Source: Methylomonas sp. MK1 (GTDB taxonomy: Bacteria; Pseudomonadota; Gammaproteobacteria; Methylococcales; Methylomonadaceae). Taken from it: a stretch of 64,000 nt of DNA. Each line of letters starts with the position of its first letter. Within the stretch, counting starts at the first letter, position 1. The translations under genes were made by a program, and so were the position numbers. The notes beneath the pieces are model-generated. The model saw only the letters and a program-made list of their open reading frames with translations, was not told where the DNA came from and made no database searches. Location of the stretch: positions 3,471,779 through 3,535,778 of the forward strand of contig NZ_AQOV01000001.1 in the NCBI RefSeq assembly GCF_000365425.1. Reading direction: 5' to 3'. Shown here in pieces: positions 1 through 8,171 of this stretch.

Positions 1-338
1 TCGCGCAACGCGCTCAGATCGAAAGCGGAGCCTTTGGCGATATTCAGGCTACGTAATAAATCGTTGATCAGGCTTTCGAAGCTGGAGTCTGGTGAAGCCG
101 GCAGTAACACCACCTCCCACATATCCTTACGGCTTTGCTTAACAGCTTCCAATAACGTGGTTTTACCGATGCCTTCCGGGCCGCAGACGATCAGCGATTG
201 CTGCAAATTGGCCAGCAAGTGCAACAACAAGTCCAGTTTTTGCGAGCGCTCCAACGTAATCAAGGCCCGCTCGGTGCTGTTGACCACCGAGCGCTTTTGG
301 TAGCTGTAGGTCAGGTCGTCGTTATCCAGCATAGCCAT
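1..338 (-). CDS. DamX-like AAA ATPase, N-terminal part (cut by window edge)
   Basis: The reading frame is open from an ATG at 338 down to base 1, so only about 112 N-terminal residues are visible. A Walker A motif, GPEGIGKTT, sits at residues 53-61, followed by helices typical of ExeA/DamX-type ATPases. In enterobacteria the gene after aroB is damX, a division-associated SPOR protein, and many gammaproteobacteria have an AAA-ATPase version there. The start overlaps the last 17 bases of aroB in another frame, so translation is probably coupled. A second ATG at 332 is an alternative start. The SPOR domain that would settle the DamX assignment would lie outside the window; family placement is inferred from position and P-loop. 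Confidence 0.75.
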   Translation of the reverse strand, partial: MAMLDNDDLTYSYQKRSVVNSTERALITLERSQKLDLLLHLLANLQQSLIVCGPEGIGKTTLLEAVKQSRKDMWEVVLLPASPDSSFESLINDLLRSLNIAKGSAFDLSALR

Positions 339-1404
339 TCAAGGTTGCCTGCAATTGCGCCAGATCGACGTTGACGGGAAGAGAGGCTTTGCCGACCGCT
401 TCCAGCAAAATCACCCGAATTTTGCCGTCGACATTTTTCTTATCCACGGCCATCAAATCCACATATTGCTCGGTCGTCATCTCCTTAGGCGGAGTGACAG
501 GCAAATTGGTGGCCCGGAACATGGCGATAATCCGCTTGACGTCGGCATCGTTCAGCCAGCCCAGGCGCCGCGATAAATCGGCGGCAAAACAAGTGCCGAT
601 AGCCACCGCCTCGCCGTGCAGATAATGACCGTAGCCGCTGCCGGTTTCGATGGCGTGGCCGAAGGTGTGACCGAGATTTAGCGTAGCGCGCACGCCGGAT
701 TCGAACTCGTCTTCGCCGACCACTTCGGCTTTATTGATGCAGGATCGCTCAATCGCATAAGCCAAGGCGTCCTTATCGCGCGCCAGCAATTTCGGCATAT
801 TCGCTTCTAGCCATTCTAAAAAGCCGGGGTCGCGAATCAGGCCATATTTAATGACTTCCGCCAGGCCAGCCGATAACTGCCTGTCGTCAAGAGTATCCAG
901 CACGTCTGCGTCGGCGATGACGCATTGCGGTTGATAAAACGCGCCTATCATGTTTTTACCCAGCGGATGGTTCACGCCGGTTTTGCCACCCACCGAGGAA
1001 TCGACCTGGGCCAACAAAGTGGTGGGGATCTGGATAAAGGCGATGCCGCGTTGATAGCAAGCCGCCGCAAAGCCGCCCATGTCGCCGATCACGCCACCGC
1101 CCAAGGCAATCAAAGTGGCGTTGCGGCTAAATTTTTTGGCGAGCAATTGATCGAAGACTTTTTCCAAATATTGGAGCGTTTTGTATTGCTCGCCGTCCGG
1201 CAGGATCACCGTTTCGACTTGATAGTCGCCCAATGCCTTCTGCAATTTGGCTAGATAAAGCGGGGCGATAGTCTCGTTGGTAACGATCAATACCTGCTTG
1301 GAGCGAATATGCTTGGTTAGCAGTTCCGCTTGGGCCAGTAAGCCGGCGCCAATGTAAATCGGGTAACTTCTGTCGTTATTTAGTGCAACTTGCAATTCTT
1401 TCAT
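322..1404 (-). CDS. aroB: 3-dehydroquinate synthase
   Basis: Second step of the shikimate pathway: converts DAHP to 3-dehydroquinate using NAD and a divalent metal, in the cytoplasm. The 360-residue length is normal. The glycine-rich NAD segment [11 protein letters not shown] is at about 101-111, and the conserved block [19 protein letters not shown] follows at about 134-152. The three expected metal ligands are present: E183 (LAEVIKYG), H246 (NLGHTFGH) and H263 (LHGEAVAIG), each one position from the E. coli numbering. The gene overlaps aroK by 29 bases upstream and the DamX-like gene by 17 bases downstream, so the three probably form one transcript. Confidence 0.97.
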   Translation of the reverse strand: MKELQVALNNDRSYPIYIGAGLLAQAELLTKHIRSKQVLIVTNETIAPLYLAKLQKALGDYQVETVILPDGEQYKTLQYLEKVFDQLLAKKFSRNATLIALGGGVIGDMGGFAAACYQRGIAFIQIPTTLLAQVDSSVGGKTGVNHPLGKNMIGAFYQPQCVIADADVLDTLDDRQLSAGLAEVIKYGLIRDPGFLEWLEANMPKLLARDKDALAYAIERSCINKAEVVGEDEFESGVRATLNLGHTFGHAIETGSGYGHYLHGEAVAIGTCFAADLSRRLGWLNDADVKRIIAMFRATNLPVTPPKEMTTEQYVDLMAVDKKNVDGKIRVILLEAVGKASLPVNVDLAQLQATLNGYAG

Positions 1405-1930
1405 GATCTTCTAAGGCAGCCTGATATTGCTGCAAAATGGTTTTAACCACGGTTTTAGTGGGCAGGACGCCGGAGTCGATTTTAAAATCGGCGCATTCCG
1501 TATACAGCGGGTCGCGTTGCGCCAGCAAGGTTTGCAGGCGTTGCCTGGGGTTGTCGGTGCGCAATAGCGGGCGTTGCGTATCGTGTTTGGTGCGGTGCAG
1601 GATTTTATCTATCGAACAGTGCAAATAGACGACGAAGCCGTTTTCCTTGATTGCCGCCCGATTCTCCGGCATTAAAACCGCGCCGCCGCCGGTGGCCATC
1701 ACTATCCCTTGCAACGCCGATAAATGTCGGATCACAGTCTGCTCGCGCATCCGAAAACCCTCCTCGCCCTCGTAGGAGAAGATAGTCGGAATATCGACAC
1801 CGGTGCACTCCTCGATGACTCTATCGCTGTCGTAGAACGGCCATTGCAAGGCTTTAGCAAGCTGTTTGCCTATCGTGGTTTTACCCACACCCATCAGGCC
1901 GATCAAGTAGATGTTTGCCGCTGGTTTCAT
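1376..1930 (-). CDS. aroK: Shikimate kinase
   Basis: Phosphorylates shikimate with ATP in aromatic amino acid synthesis. The Walker A motif GLMGVGKTT is at residues 11-19. Substrate-binding residues D36 (YDSD), R60 (GFRMRE) and the GGG at 81-83 are in place, and the lid arginine is R120 (QRPLL). At 184 residues it is slightly longer than the roughly 173 of E. coli AroK, the excess being the C-terminal tail that overlaps the start of aroB. It is the first gene of the aroK-aroB-DamX-like block. I chose the ATG at 1930, which gives the usual short N-terminus before the P-loop. Confidence 0.96.
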   Translation of the reverse strand: MKPAANIYLIGLMGVGKTTIGKQLAKALQWPFYDSDRVIEECTGVDIPTIFSYEGEEGFRMREQTVIRHLSALQGIVMATGGGAVLMPENRAAIKENGFVVYLHCSIDKILHRTKHDTQRPLLRTDNPRQRLQTLLAQRDPLYTECADFKIDSGVLPTKTVVKTILQQYQAALEDHERIASCTK

Positions 1931-2043
1931 TGCATTGGCTGGTTGCGCGCATTAAAAACCGAAGCATTATGCCCACTTTTTGCAGGGAGTTAAATTTTAG
2001 ATGTCTGGCGTCAGCTTTTGAGGGGCTATAAAAATTACACAAG

Positions 2044-2150
2044 TCCCCTTCTCCCTGAGGGAGAAGGAGGGGGTGAGGAACATAAAAATAGGAAATTCAC
2101 CTTATTTAATTCTCCTCACCCCAGCCCTCTCCATCAGGAGAGGGAGTTTA
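2044..2150. repeat. Dispersed palindromic repeat, copy 1
   Basis: Two hairpin-forming cores face each other: CCCCTTCTCCCTGAGGGAG with a following GGGGGTGAGGA, then TCCTCACCCCAGCCCTCTCC with a following GGAGAGGG. The same CTCTCCC/GGGAGAGGG plus CCCTCACCC/GGGTGAGGG words recur at least nine more times in the window, always outside core genes. It fills much of the aroK-DUF559 gap. Confidence 0.85.
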
Positions 2151-2215
2151 TTGGTCAACTACTCCTGACATTGCCCTGCCTCGTGCACCCATGCAGTCGT
2201 CCTGCAGGGAGGGAG

Positions 2216-2644
2216 TCAAATTAACGGCTCTTTACTTTCATAGGCTAATGCTATTAAGTTTGGAGTATTCCCTCTCTCCAAGGGAGAAGGGGTTTCCTCG
2301 GCTTTTACCGATTCTCTTAACTCAAGCACAGTCAGATGAATGGCTTCCATTACGGCAGGCGTATCTTGTAAAACCTCATGATTCCAAAATCTAAGTACTC
2401 TATATCCCAGCTGTTGTAAATAATGGCTTCTGTCTTGATCGTATTGCTTTTGATCAGCGTGTTGTCCGCCATCAATTTCAATCACCAACTTGGGTTCCAA
2501 GCAAACAAAATCAACGATGAATGGGCCGATAACCTGCTGTCTACGAAATTTATAGCCCAACAATTGCCGATTCCTGATCTGTTGCCAAATCACTTGTTCT
2601 GCGTTGGTTTGATTTTTGCGTAGTGAACGGGCCAATTCTTTCAT
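2216..2644 (-). CDS. DUF559 endonuclease-like protein inside repeats
   Basis: A 142-residue protein whose first ~110 residues match the DUF559 fold, a relative of Vsr/PD-(D/E)XK nucleases. Recognisable blocks are RKNQTNAEQVIWQQIRNRQL, YKFRRQQVIGPFIVDFVC with the metal-site aspartate, and the acidic VIEIDGGQH. The last ~30 residues (from about EETPSPLERG) do not belong to the family: they are the translation of a copy of the dispersed CTCTCC repeat at 2251-2294. Another repeat half lies just upstream of the start (2664-2700). Function is unproven for this family; a role in DNA repair or in mobility of the surrounding repeats is inference. Confidence 0.82.
   Translation of the reverse strand: MKELARSLRKNQTNAEQVIWQQIRNRQLLGYKFRRQQVIGPFIVDFVCLEPKLVIEIDGGQHADQKQYDQDRSHYLQQLGYRVLRFWNHEVLQDTPAVMEAIHLTVLELRESVKAEETPSPLERGNTPNLIALAYESKEPLI
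2251..2294. repeat. Dispersed repeat half-copy within the DUF559 gene 3' end
   Basis: Begins with CTATTAAGTTTGGAG, an end sequence also seen at 5367 and in related form at 27803, then CCCTCTCTCC AAGGGAGAAGGGG. It supplies the terminal codons of the DUF559 reading frame. Confidence 0.75.
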
Positions 2645-2663
2645 TGCAAAAGCCTTTTTTGGA

Positions 2664-2803
2664 TTCCCTCACCCCTGCCCTCTCCCGGGGGGAGAGGGAG
2701 TTATCTTTCCGATCTAGATGGGGCGATCCTAATTTAGTCTAGCTAACGAAAATACCGGTATTCCCCCTTCTCCCCTTGGGAGAGGGCTGGGGTGAGGGGA
2801 GTT
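2664..2803. repeat. Two dispersed repeat copies upstream of the DUF559 gene
   Basis: The first core (2664-2700) reads CCCTCACCCCTGCCCTCTCCC then GGGGAGAGGGAG. The second (2763-2800) reads CCCCCTTCTCCCC then GGGAGAGGGCTGGGGTGAGG, in opposite arrangement. About 60 bases of unrelated AT-richer sequence separate them. With the copy at 2251-2294 they bracket the nuclease gene. Confidence 0.8.
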
Positions 2804-2885
2804 AAAAGCCCCGGCAAATTTAATTTTTTGCCCTTCAAGCAAACAATACCGAGAATAAAATTCCAGAAAGCTTTAGCGCAAATAC

Positions 2886-3611
2886 TCAACCAAACTGCGC
2901 CGCAATCTGCCCCTGGATTTTTTCCGCCATCGCTTTGCGGTCAGCCGCGTCGCGGATGGGTCTGCCTACTACTATATAATCCGCGCCGTTTTGAATCGCT
3001 TGCTCGACACTGACCGCGCGTTTTTGATCATCGTCTTCGCGGTTATCCACCGGCCGGATACCGGGAGTAATCACCAACAGCTTTTCGCCCAACTGCTCCC
3101 GAATCATTGCCACTTCCAAGCCCGATGAAACAATGCCGTCGCAGCCTATTTGTAAGGCCCTTTTTGCGCGTGACAACACCAAGTCGCGCACATCGCATTG
3201 AAAGCCCAAGTCATCCAAATCGCCGCGATCCAGGCTGGTTAATGCGGTGACGGCCAACACCTTTAAGTCGCCTTTCGCCGCTGCCGCTGCTTCCATAATG
3301 GAATCGTTGCCGTGGATAGTGGCCAGATCCACGCCTTTGTTACTTAGCGCTTTAATTGCCCTGCCCACTGTGGCCGGAATGTCGAAGAATTTAAGATCGA
3401 CAAACACTTTTTTGTCGCGGGCCTTTAGCCATTCGATAAACCCGAAATAATCGCCCGACATGAACAGCTCCATGCCCACTTTGTAGAAAATCACAGCTTC
3501 CCCCAGTTCTTCGACCAAGGCTTGCGCTTCTGCGATGCTGGAAACATCCAGAGCCATGATCAGGCGTTCGCGGACGGGAATGGCTTTATTTGATATGAAA
3601 GATTCTGTCAT
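2886..3611 (-). CDS. pyrF: Orotidine 5'-phosphate decarboxylase
   Basis: Last step of de novo UMP synthesis: decarboxylates OMP. The family signature VFVDLKFFDIPATV is present with catalytic D72, K74 and D77, and the phosphate-binding GRPI lies near residues 217-220. Its 241 residues are typical of the proteobacterial group. It stands alone between repeat-rich DNA downstream and the exopolysaccharide locus upstream, transcribed away from that locus. The first ~17 residues before LIMALDV are slightly long for the family; an internal start is possible but the ATG at 3611 is the clearest. Confidence 0.96.
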   Translation of the reverse strand: MTESFISNKAIPVRERLIMALDVSSIAEAQALVEELGEAVIFYKVGMELFMSGDYFGFIEWLKARDKKVFVDLKFFDIPATVGRAIKALSNKGVDLATIHGNDSIMEAAAAAKGDLKVLAVTALTSLDRGDLDDLGFQCDVRDLVLSRAKRALQIGCDGIVSSGLEVAMIREQLGEKLLVITPGIRPVDNREDDDQKRAVSVEQAIQNGADYIVVGRPIRDAADRKAMAEKIQGQIAAQFG

Positions 3612-3912
3612 AAGGATTATGAAATAGTCTGTTTACTTGGTTAAGAGTAGCGTTTTTATTGGTGAGCTTGGCAAGACCTGCTAAAGTGGTTTACAAGCAA
3701 CGTTGATTTTTCAGCCGGTTTTTGAGTGTCAATTGTCCCGCTCATGATGTTGCCAGGAAGTGACATGCAGGAAGAACTTGTATGCGCCGAACGGTTTATA
3801 TGCCGCCGCCGGTGTTGCATTAAACTTTCATTAAGCTGAAATAATTTTGGCTTAAAGTCCTATAATCAGGCAGGCAAATGATCAACTCATTAAGCTAACC
3901 AGTATATTTGAT
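3612..3912. promoter_or_regulatory. Divergent intergenic region, possible promoter of the sugar locus
   Basis: Separates pyrF (minus) from the sugar-phosphate transferase gene (plus). A TATAAT hexamer at 3861-3866 lies 47 bases before the transferase ATG and could be a -10 box, but I see no convincing -35 hexamer at 16-18 bases. No ribosome-binding site of note and no RfaH ops-like GGCGGTAG word was seen. Nothing coding. Confidence 0.3.
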
Positions 3913-5334
3913 ATGAATCAATTTCGCCCAAAAGGATTTATCAGGCCGCTGCAGCCCGAATTGCAGAGCATTAAGCGGGCCATGGATACCGCGTTGATTT
4001 TTATCACGCTATACATCTCGCTACACATCTATGGCGAGCCGTTCGACCGTGAATACCTGGGCTTATTTATTGTCTGTACCGTGTTGTTCGGTATTTTTGC
4101 CGAGCATCAAGAGATCTATCACGGCTGGCGCGGTGATCCCCTATTTGACGATGCCGTGCGGATATTATTGTCGTGGATAGTGGCCTTTGCACTGATTGCC
4201 AGCAGTTTTTTCGTGTTTGACCTTGGCTTTGAATATTCGCGGCAAGTCTTGGAATTGTGGCTGCCGCTGGCGCCGCTCAGCATCATCATGCTGCACTCGC
4301 TGCGCCGCTCGACATTGTCTTATTTGCGGATGCATGGCCTTAATACCCGTAACTACGCGATTTTGGGCGGCAATTCGCTAGGCAAACGCCTAAATGCCGC
4401 GCTGACTGAAATGCCTTGGCTGGGCTATAGCTTTGTTGGTTTTTTTGACGACCGTATCGAGAACAAACAGCGCAGGCAGGATGAAGACATGGTCGACGTC
4501 ATCGTTGGCGACTTTAAAGAGCTACTGGAAAGAGCGCAGCGTGGAGAAATCGATCATATCTACATCACCTTGCCCTTGCGTGCGGAAAAGCGAATCAACC
4601 AATTGATTCGAGAGCTGGCCGATAGTACGGTGTCGGTAAACATAGTTCCGGATTTTTTTACCTTTAACCTGATGCAATCCAAGCTCAGCAGCGTAAAAGG
4701 GATACCGGTGGTCAGCGTCTTCGATACACCTCTAAACTCGTCGCTGGACGGCGCGGCCAAACGGCTTGAAGACTTGTTGTTGTGTGCGATTATTTTGCCG
4801 ATTATCGCTATCCCGATGCTGATCATCGCCATTGCGATCAAGCTTACCTCGCCGGGGCCGGTCATTTTTAAACAGATGCGTTATGGCGTGAAGGGTGAGC
4901 AGATTGAAGTTTGGAAATTTCGGTCGATGTCGGTGTGTGAAAATGGCGACAGCATCAAACAAGCCACCGCCAACGACAGCCGGGTGACGCCGCTAGGCAA
5001 CTTTTTGCGGCGTACCTCGTTAGATGAATTGCCGCAGTTTCTAAACGTACTGAGCGGCACTATGTCCGTGGTCGGCCCAAGGCCCCATGCAGTGGCGCAC
5101 AATGAATACTACCGCAAGCAGATCCAGGGCTACATGCTGCGGCACAAAATGAAACCCGGCATCACCGGTTTGGCGCAAATCAGCGGTTGCCGAGGCGAAA
5201 CCGAAACCATCGACAAAATGGAAAGGCGGATTCATCACGACCTGGAATACATTCGCCAGTGGTCAGTCATTTTAGATTTAAAGATTGTGGTATTGACTGT
5301 TTTTAAAGGGTTTGTGGGGCAGCAGGCTTACTGA
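3913..5334 (+). CDS. Undecaprenyl-phosphate sugar phosphotransferase (WcaJ/PssY type)
   Basis: Starts exopolysaccharide repeat-unit synthesis by moving a sugar-1-phosphate, usually glucose, from its nucleotide onto undecaprenyl phosphate at the inner membrane. The 473 residues show four to five N-terminal membrane helices (about 22-140), a Rossmann-like domain (NYAILGGNSLGKRL near 150), one re-entrant or membrane segment near 290-320, and the catalytic bacterial sugar transferase domain. That domain holds KLTSPGPVIFKQ, WKFRSM, LRRTSLDELPQ, VVGPRPH and MKPGITGLAQ. It heads the plus-strand polysaccharide locus. Glucose is the commonest substrate in this subfamily, but specificity cannot be read from sequence. 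Confidence 0.92.
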   Translation: MNQFRPKGFIRPLQPELQSIKRAMDTALIFITLYISLHIYGEPFDREYLGLFIVCTVLFGIFAEHQEIYHGWRGDPLFDDAVRILLSWIVAFALIASSFFVFDLGFEYSRQVLELWLPLAPLSIIMLHSLRRSTLSYLRMHGLNTRNYAILGGNSLGKRLNAALTEMPWLGYSFVGFFDDRIENKQRRQDEDMVDVIVGDFKELLERAQRGEIDHIYITLPLRAEKRINQLIRELADSTVSVNIVPDFFTFNLMQSKLSSVKGIPVVSVFDTPLNSSLDGAAKRLEDLLLCAIILPIIAIPMLIIAIAIKLTSPGPVIFKQMRYGVKGEQIEVWKFRSMSVCENGDSIKQATANDSRVTPLGNFLRRTSLDELPQFLNVLSGTMSVVGPRPHAVAHNEYYRKQIQGYMLRHKMKPGITGLAQISGCRGETETIDKMERRIHHDLEYIRQWSVILDLKIVVLTVFKGFVGQQAY

Positions 5335-5365
5335 CTAAAAGCTCCTCTCTTTTGAAAAAAGAAAG

Positions 5366-5409
5366 CTATTAAGTTTAGCCCCCCTCTCCTTGCTTGGGGC
5401 GAGGGGAAT
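5366..5409. repeat. Dispersed repeat half-copy
   Basis: GCTATTAAGTTTAGCCCCCC followed by TCTCCTTGCTTGGGGCGAGG. The first part is the same end as at 2251 and 27803. The partner half is absent here. Confidence 0.65.
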
Positions 5410-5610
5410 TAAAAAGGAAGCTATGACTAAGTCCTTAGACAGGCTAACCACGAACAGTATTTTATTAATTCCGGTCGGGGTAGCCTGTCGAACCACCTGT
5501 ACTCTGAGAGTCTGATCGGAACCAACTTGTTTAGAGCGTGCTAAGGCGAATTACTCGTTTTGATTCCCTAACCCCAATTTCCATTTTGTGCCCTTTGGGT
5601 ATGTATTAAG

Positions 5611-5723
5611 GCAATGTAGTTAAGTTAAGAGTTGAATATGCTGTAGGGTCGAATTTATTCGCCCTTTGGCGCCCATAGCGAGAATAAATTGGCACCTACA
5701 AGTTTTAACTTAGCGGCATTTAG
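5611..5723. repeat. Nested palindromic element (REP-like core with outer inverted ends)
   Basis: The inner palindrome spans 5642-5700: TGTAGGGTCGAATTTATTC on the left and GAATAAATTGGCACCTACA on the right. Outside it is a second inverted pair, AATGTAGTTAAGTTAAGAGTTG-like at 5613-5634 and its complement AATGCCGCTAAGTTAAAACT-like read from the right end at about 5720, matching at about 17 of 22 positions. The outer ends share the AATGCC.TTAA.TTAA motif with ends of the CTCTCC repeat at about 26800. Confidence 0.6.
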
Positions 5724-6065
5724 TATGAAGGGAGAAAAGGTTTCTTTAATTTTTAAGCGGACCTTTTCATAAGCTTTAATTCGACTTTGTCAGATTTGGG
5801 GTATCACATTGCCGAAGGTCGTTATTCCGGCATGGATTGCCGGAACCTAGGCTTCATGGATGGTTAGAAGCCCGCCATTCATGGCACTGGACACCAGCTC
5901 TTGTGACCTTTTGGCGTCCCGGCGGATATGACGGACTTACTTTCTAATCTGACCAAATAGAATTAAGAACGCCCAACAGAAATTGGTAGCTGGTGTGTGA
6001 GGCCAAAAAATGAATCAAGGACATCCAAGGCCAAGTTACCGCGCCGCAACATACGGACATAAACC

Positions 6066-6460
6066 ATGCGATTAACGCAACAACAAGCCGACATCTTAAA
6101 GAGCATTGCCGCTGAGTGTGTGGAGCGCAAGCAAGCTTGAAATTGTTTGGCTCTAGTACAGACGATAATAGACGTGGCGGAGACATAGATTTGTGGGAAC
6201 CTCTAAAAATCTCCTCTCCCTCCGGGAGAGGGTTAGGGTGAGGGGGTGTAAATAAGTGATTTTAATCCCCTCATCCCAGTCTTCCCCCAAATAAGGAGAA
6301 GGTGGTTTTTTAATTTTTAGAGGTCCCCTTGTATGTAAAAGGATTTAATCAAAATCTTGAAAAAACCTTGGTTGCCAAACTGCGCTTTCGGGTTAAAGCC
6401 AAAAAGGCACTGGGCGAACAGCGTATCGACCTATTATTTGCTCCGGCAATAGAGGAATAG
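6066..6460 (+). pseudogene. Broken MNT-type nucleotidyltransferase gene, interrupted by a MITE-like element
   Basis: From the ATG at 6066 the frame reads MRLTQQQADILKSIAAEC, loses one base near 6120, then continues in another frame as GAQASLKLFGSSTDD and NRRGGDID, the nucleotidyltransferase signature GS...D.D. At 6195 a 134-bp repeat interrupts it. Deleting the repeat plus one TTGT copy (138 bases, 46 codons) rejoins DIDLYVKGFNQNLEKTLVAK and RVKAKKALGEQRIDLLFAP, a typical C-terminal part of the family. An in-frame TAG at 6458 ends it early. Relatives are toxin or antitoxin-side AMP-transferases paired with HEPN-type proteins. The gene is dead by frameshift and insertion. Confidence 0.82.
6195..6328. 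mobile_element. MITE-like element with terminal inverted repeats and TTGT target duplication
   Basis: The left end GGGAACCTCTAAAAAT and the right end, read in complement, GGGGACCTCTAAAAAT match at 15 of 16 positions. TTGT stands at 6191-6194 and again at 6329-6332. Inside are the palindromic cores CTCTCCCTCCGGGAGAG with GGGTTAGGGTGAGGGG, and CCCCTCATCCCAG with GGAGAAGG, that define the dispersed repeat family of this window. It carries no gene. The interrupted reading frame heals exactly when it is removed, which shows it arrived as a unit. Confidence 0.85.
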
Positions 6461-6504
6461 CAAAAGCCTATTCAGCGTATTGCGAAACAGACAGCTATTC
6501 CGTT

Positions 6505-6604
6505 ATGAGTAAACAAGAAGGCATTGAATTTAAACTTCGGCCAGCACTACAGGAATGTTGGCTGCATAGACTAGATTGTATGCGGCATAGCCAAACTGCA
6601 GCAT
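6505..6604 (+). pseudogene. Possible remnant of the HEPN-type partner gene
   Basis: The ATG at 6505 overlaps a TGA that would have ended the nucleotidyltransferase frame beyond its premature TAG (an ATGA junction, common in such pairs). The first ~33 residues, including EFKLRPALQECWLHRLDCMR, look like the N-terminus of a HEPN/HI0074-type partner. After about 6604 the frame runs into unrelated sequence. Only the junction and the short helix are seen; the partner assignment is inferred. Confidence 0.35.
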
Positions 6605-6695
6605 CTCGCGACACATATACCCACGCTCACACAGGCAGTTTTGCATTTAGCGGACGCTGCAAATGCGCGGATTTTAACCCCAAATAAACAAGACA

Positions 6696-7106
6696 ATGGC
6701 TCACTTTGAAAGCAATCGCAATCTAGCAATGGTGTTTATCGCGTTGAGCATCGCATGGATAGCGATACTTTTCATCGAATCATCACAGCCGCCGGCTGCA
6801 ATAATGGGTGAAGTTTCTGGTCTGGATAAAGTGGCACATTTTTTGGCATTTGGCGTACTGGCCATATTAGTATTTGGGGCTTCGTTTAATTTGGGTTTGG
6901 GGTGGCATTTGCCAGCGTTTTTTATGCCATTATTGATTGTGACAGTTATTGGTGTGGCCGATGAGTTATATCAGTTATCCAATCCTAGTCGTGCTTTCGA
7001 GGTATTAGATTTAGCAGCCGATATTAGTGGTGCTGTTGTATTTTTATGTTTTTGTAAGTTTTTCTTAAAAAGCAGATTGGGTAGCCGATTCACTTATTCA
7101 AAATAG
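6696..7106 (+). CDS. VanZ-like membrane protein
   Basis: A 136-residue protein with four predicted membrane helices (about 9-27, 47-66, 75-95, 108-126). VanZ-family marks are DKVAHFLAFGVLA after helix one, DELYQ near residue 89, and the polar strip RAFEVLDLAADISGA before the last helix. Small VanZ-like proteins often sit in exopolysaccharide loci, but their biochemical role there is not established. It precedes the acyltransferase by about 70 bases and shares its direction. The start lacks a strong ribosome-binding site. Confidence 0.8.
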   Translation: MAHFESNRNLAMVFIALSIAWIAILFIESSQPPAAIMGEVSGLDKVAHFLAFGVLAILVFGASFNLGLGWHLPAFFMPLLIVTVIGVADELYQLSNPSRAFEVLDLAADISGAVVFLCFCKFFLKSRLGSRFTYSK

Positions 7107-7178
7107 TATGTATCGCAGGCTACTTTTTTTTCGTGTTTAAGCTGTTTTTCATTAATATTTAGCGGAGAGATTGTAAGT

Positions 7179-8171
7179 TTGGATAAAAAAAGCAGACTCG
7201 TTGATATAGATAGAGCTAAAGGCTTTGCTATTTTCCTTGTTGTGTTAGGGCATATTGTTGCAACGGATATGCCAGTCGGCAATGAATGGTACGCGGTGCT
7301 TAAGTTTTATATTTATAAGTTCCATATGCCATTTTTTATGTTTATTTCAGGAATAATAATGGCGTATACATTTCCTGTTATAAAAAATATGGAAGGTTAT
7401 ATTTTATATGTATTTAAAAAGATAAAGCGCTTGGCTCCAGGATATTTGTTGTTTGGTGTTCTGATTTATGCTGGCAAGGTGTATATGTCTAAGCTAATAC
7501 ATGTCGATGACGTGCCGGGAAATCTTTATACCGAGCTATATAATCTACTCATAATCCCTTCCAAAAGTGCTGGTGGGTCTCTTTGGTTTATATATGTATT
7601 AATGGAAATGTATATGGTATTCCCATTGTTTATTATGGCATTCAGTCAAAAGCCGATGGTCGCTGTATTTACAGGGGGCTTATTGATGTTTTTGCCAGTT
7701 ACAAGCGCTTTTATGCTGGACAGGTTTTGTGAATATTTTATGTTTTTCGCTATCGGAGTTATGGTGGTTAACTATTATGAAGGGTATTTAAACCTGGTAG
7801 AAAGGTTCTTCTATGTTTTCTTTATTTTGTTCTGTTTTTCATTTTTATCAGTTATTTATTTATCAGCTGAAGTCTCAAAAGCAATTATTGGTTTATTTTC
7901 ATTGCCCGCACTCCAAGGCTTGATGCGAGTTGGGCCGTTTTCAAACATTCCAATTTGGGCGGTGTTAGGTAAGTATACTTACAGCATCTACCTCATGAAT
8001 ACCATAGTTATTGGTATGGTAAAAGGTGGTATTTTGACAAATTTTTCTTGGGATGGTGCTAACTTTTGGGTAATAGCGCCTGTTTTATTGTTGGTGGGCG
8101 TTTATGGGCCAATAATTATTAAGAAACATGTTTTATCAAAATCAACGATATTGGATCGAATAACTAGTTAG
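7179..8171 (+). CDS. Acyltransferase-3 family membrane protein (first of three)
   Basis: Likely transfers an acetyl or other acyl group to sugars of the exopolysaccharide at the inner membrane. The 330 residues contain about ten hydrophobic helices. The family opening, VDIDRAKGFAIFLVVLGH, carries the conserved arginine and histidine of acyltransferase-3 proteins, followed by FHMPFFMFISG. The start is TTG at 7179, chosen because GGAGAGA lies eight bases upstream and because the next in-frame start would remove the conserved opening. Codon and base use are strongly AT-rich from here onward, unlike the genes before 5.3 kb. Confidence 0.87.
   Translation: MDKKSRLVDIDRAKGFAIFLVVLGHIVATDMPVGNEWYAVLKFYIYKFHMPFFMFISGIIMAYTFPVIKNMEGYILYVFKKIKRLAPGYLLFGVLIYAGKVYMSKLIHVDDVPGNLYTELYNLLIIPSKSAGGSLWFIYVLMEMYMVFPLFIMAFSQKPMVAVFTGGLLMFLPVTSAFMLDRFCEYFMFFAIGVMVVNYYEGYLNLVERFFYVFFILFCFSFLSVIYLSAEVSKAIIGLFSLPALQGLMRVGPFSNIPIWAVLGKYTYSIYLMNTIVIGMVKGGILTNFSWDGANFWVIAPVLLLVGVYGPIIIKKHVLSKSTILDRITS

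Larger units (their letters stand above)
5335..6065. other. Repeat-filled intergenic region
   Basis: No convincing gene. Contents: one dispersed repeat half-copy (5366-5409), a nested palindromic element (5611-5723), and a degenerate palindrome-type sequence near 5826-5940 (TTCCGGCATGGATTGCCGGAA, then CCCGGCGGATATGACGG) that resembles a second common family of interspersed bacterial repeats. Together with the broken genes that follow, this looks like a graveyard at the edge of the sugar locus. Confidence 0.6.

Noticed and set aside
3612..3912. RfaH ops / JUMPstart element before the sugar locus
   Set aside because: No GGCGGTAG word was found in the leader.
5944..6186. 80-codon minus-strand frame
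   Set aside because: It overlaps the broken nucleotidyltransferase on the other strand and shows no recognisable protein features.
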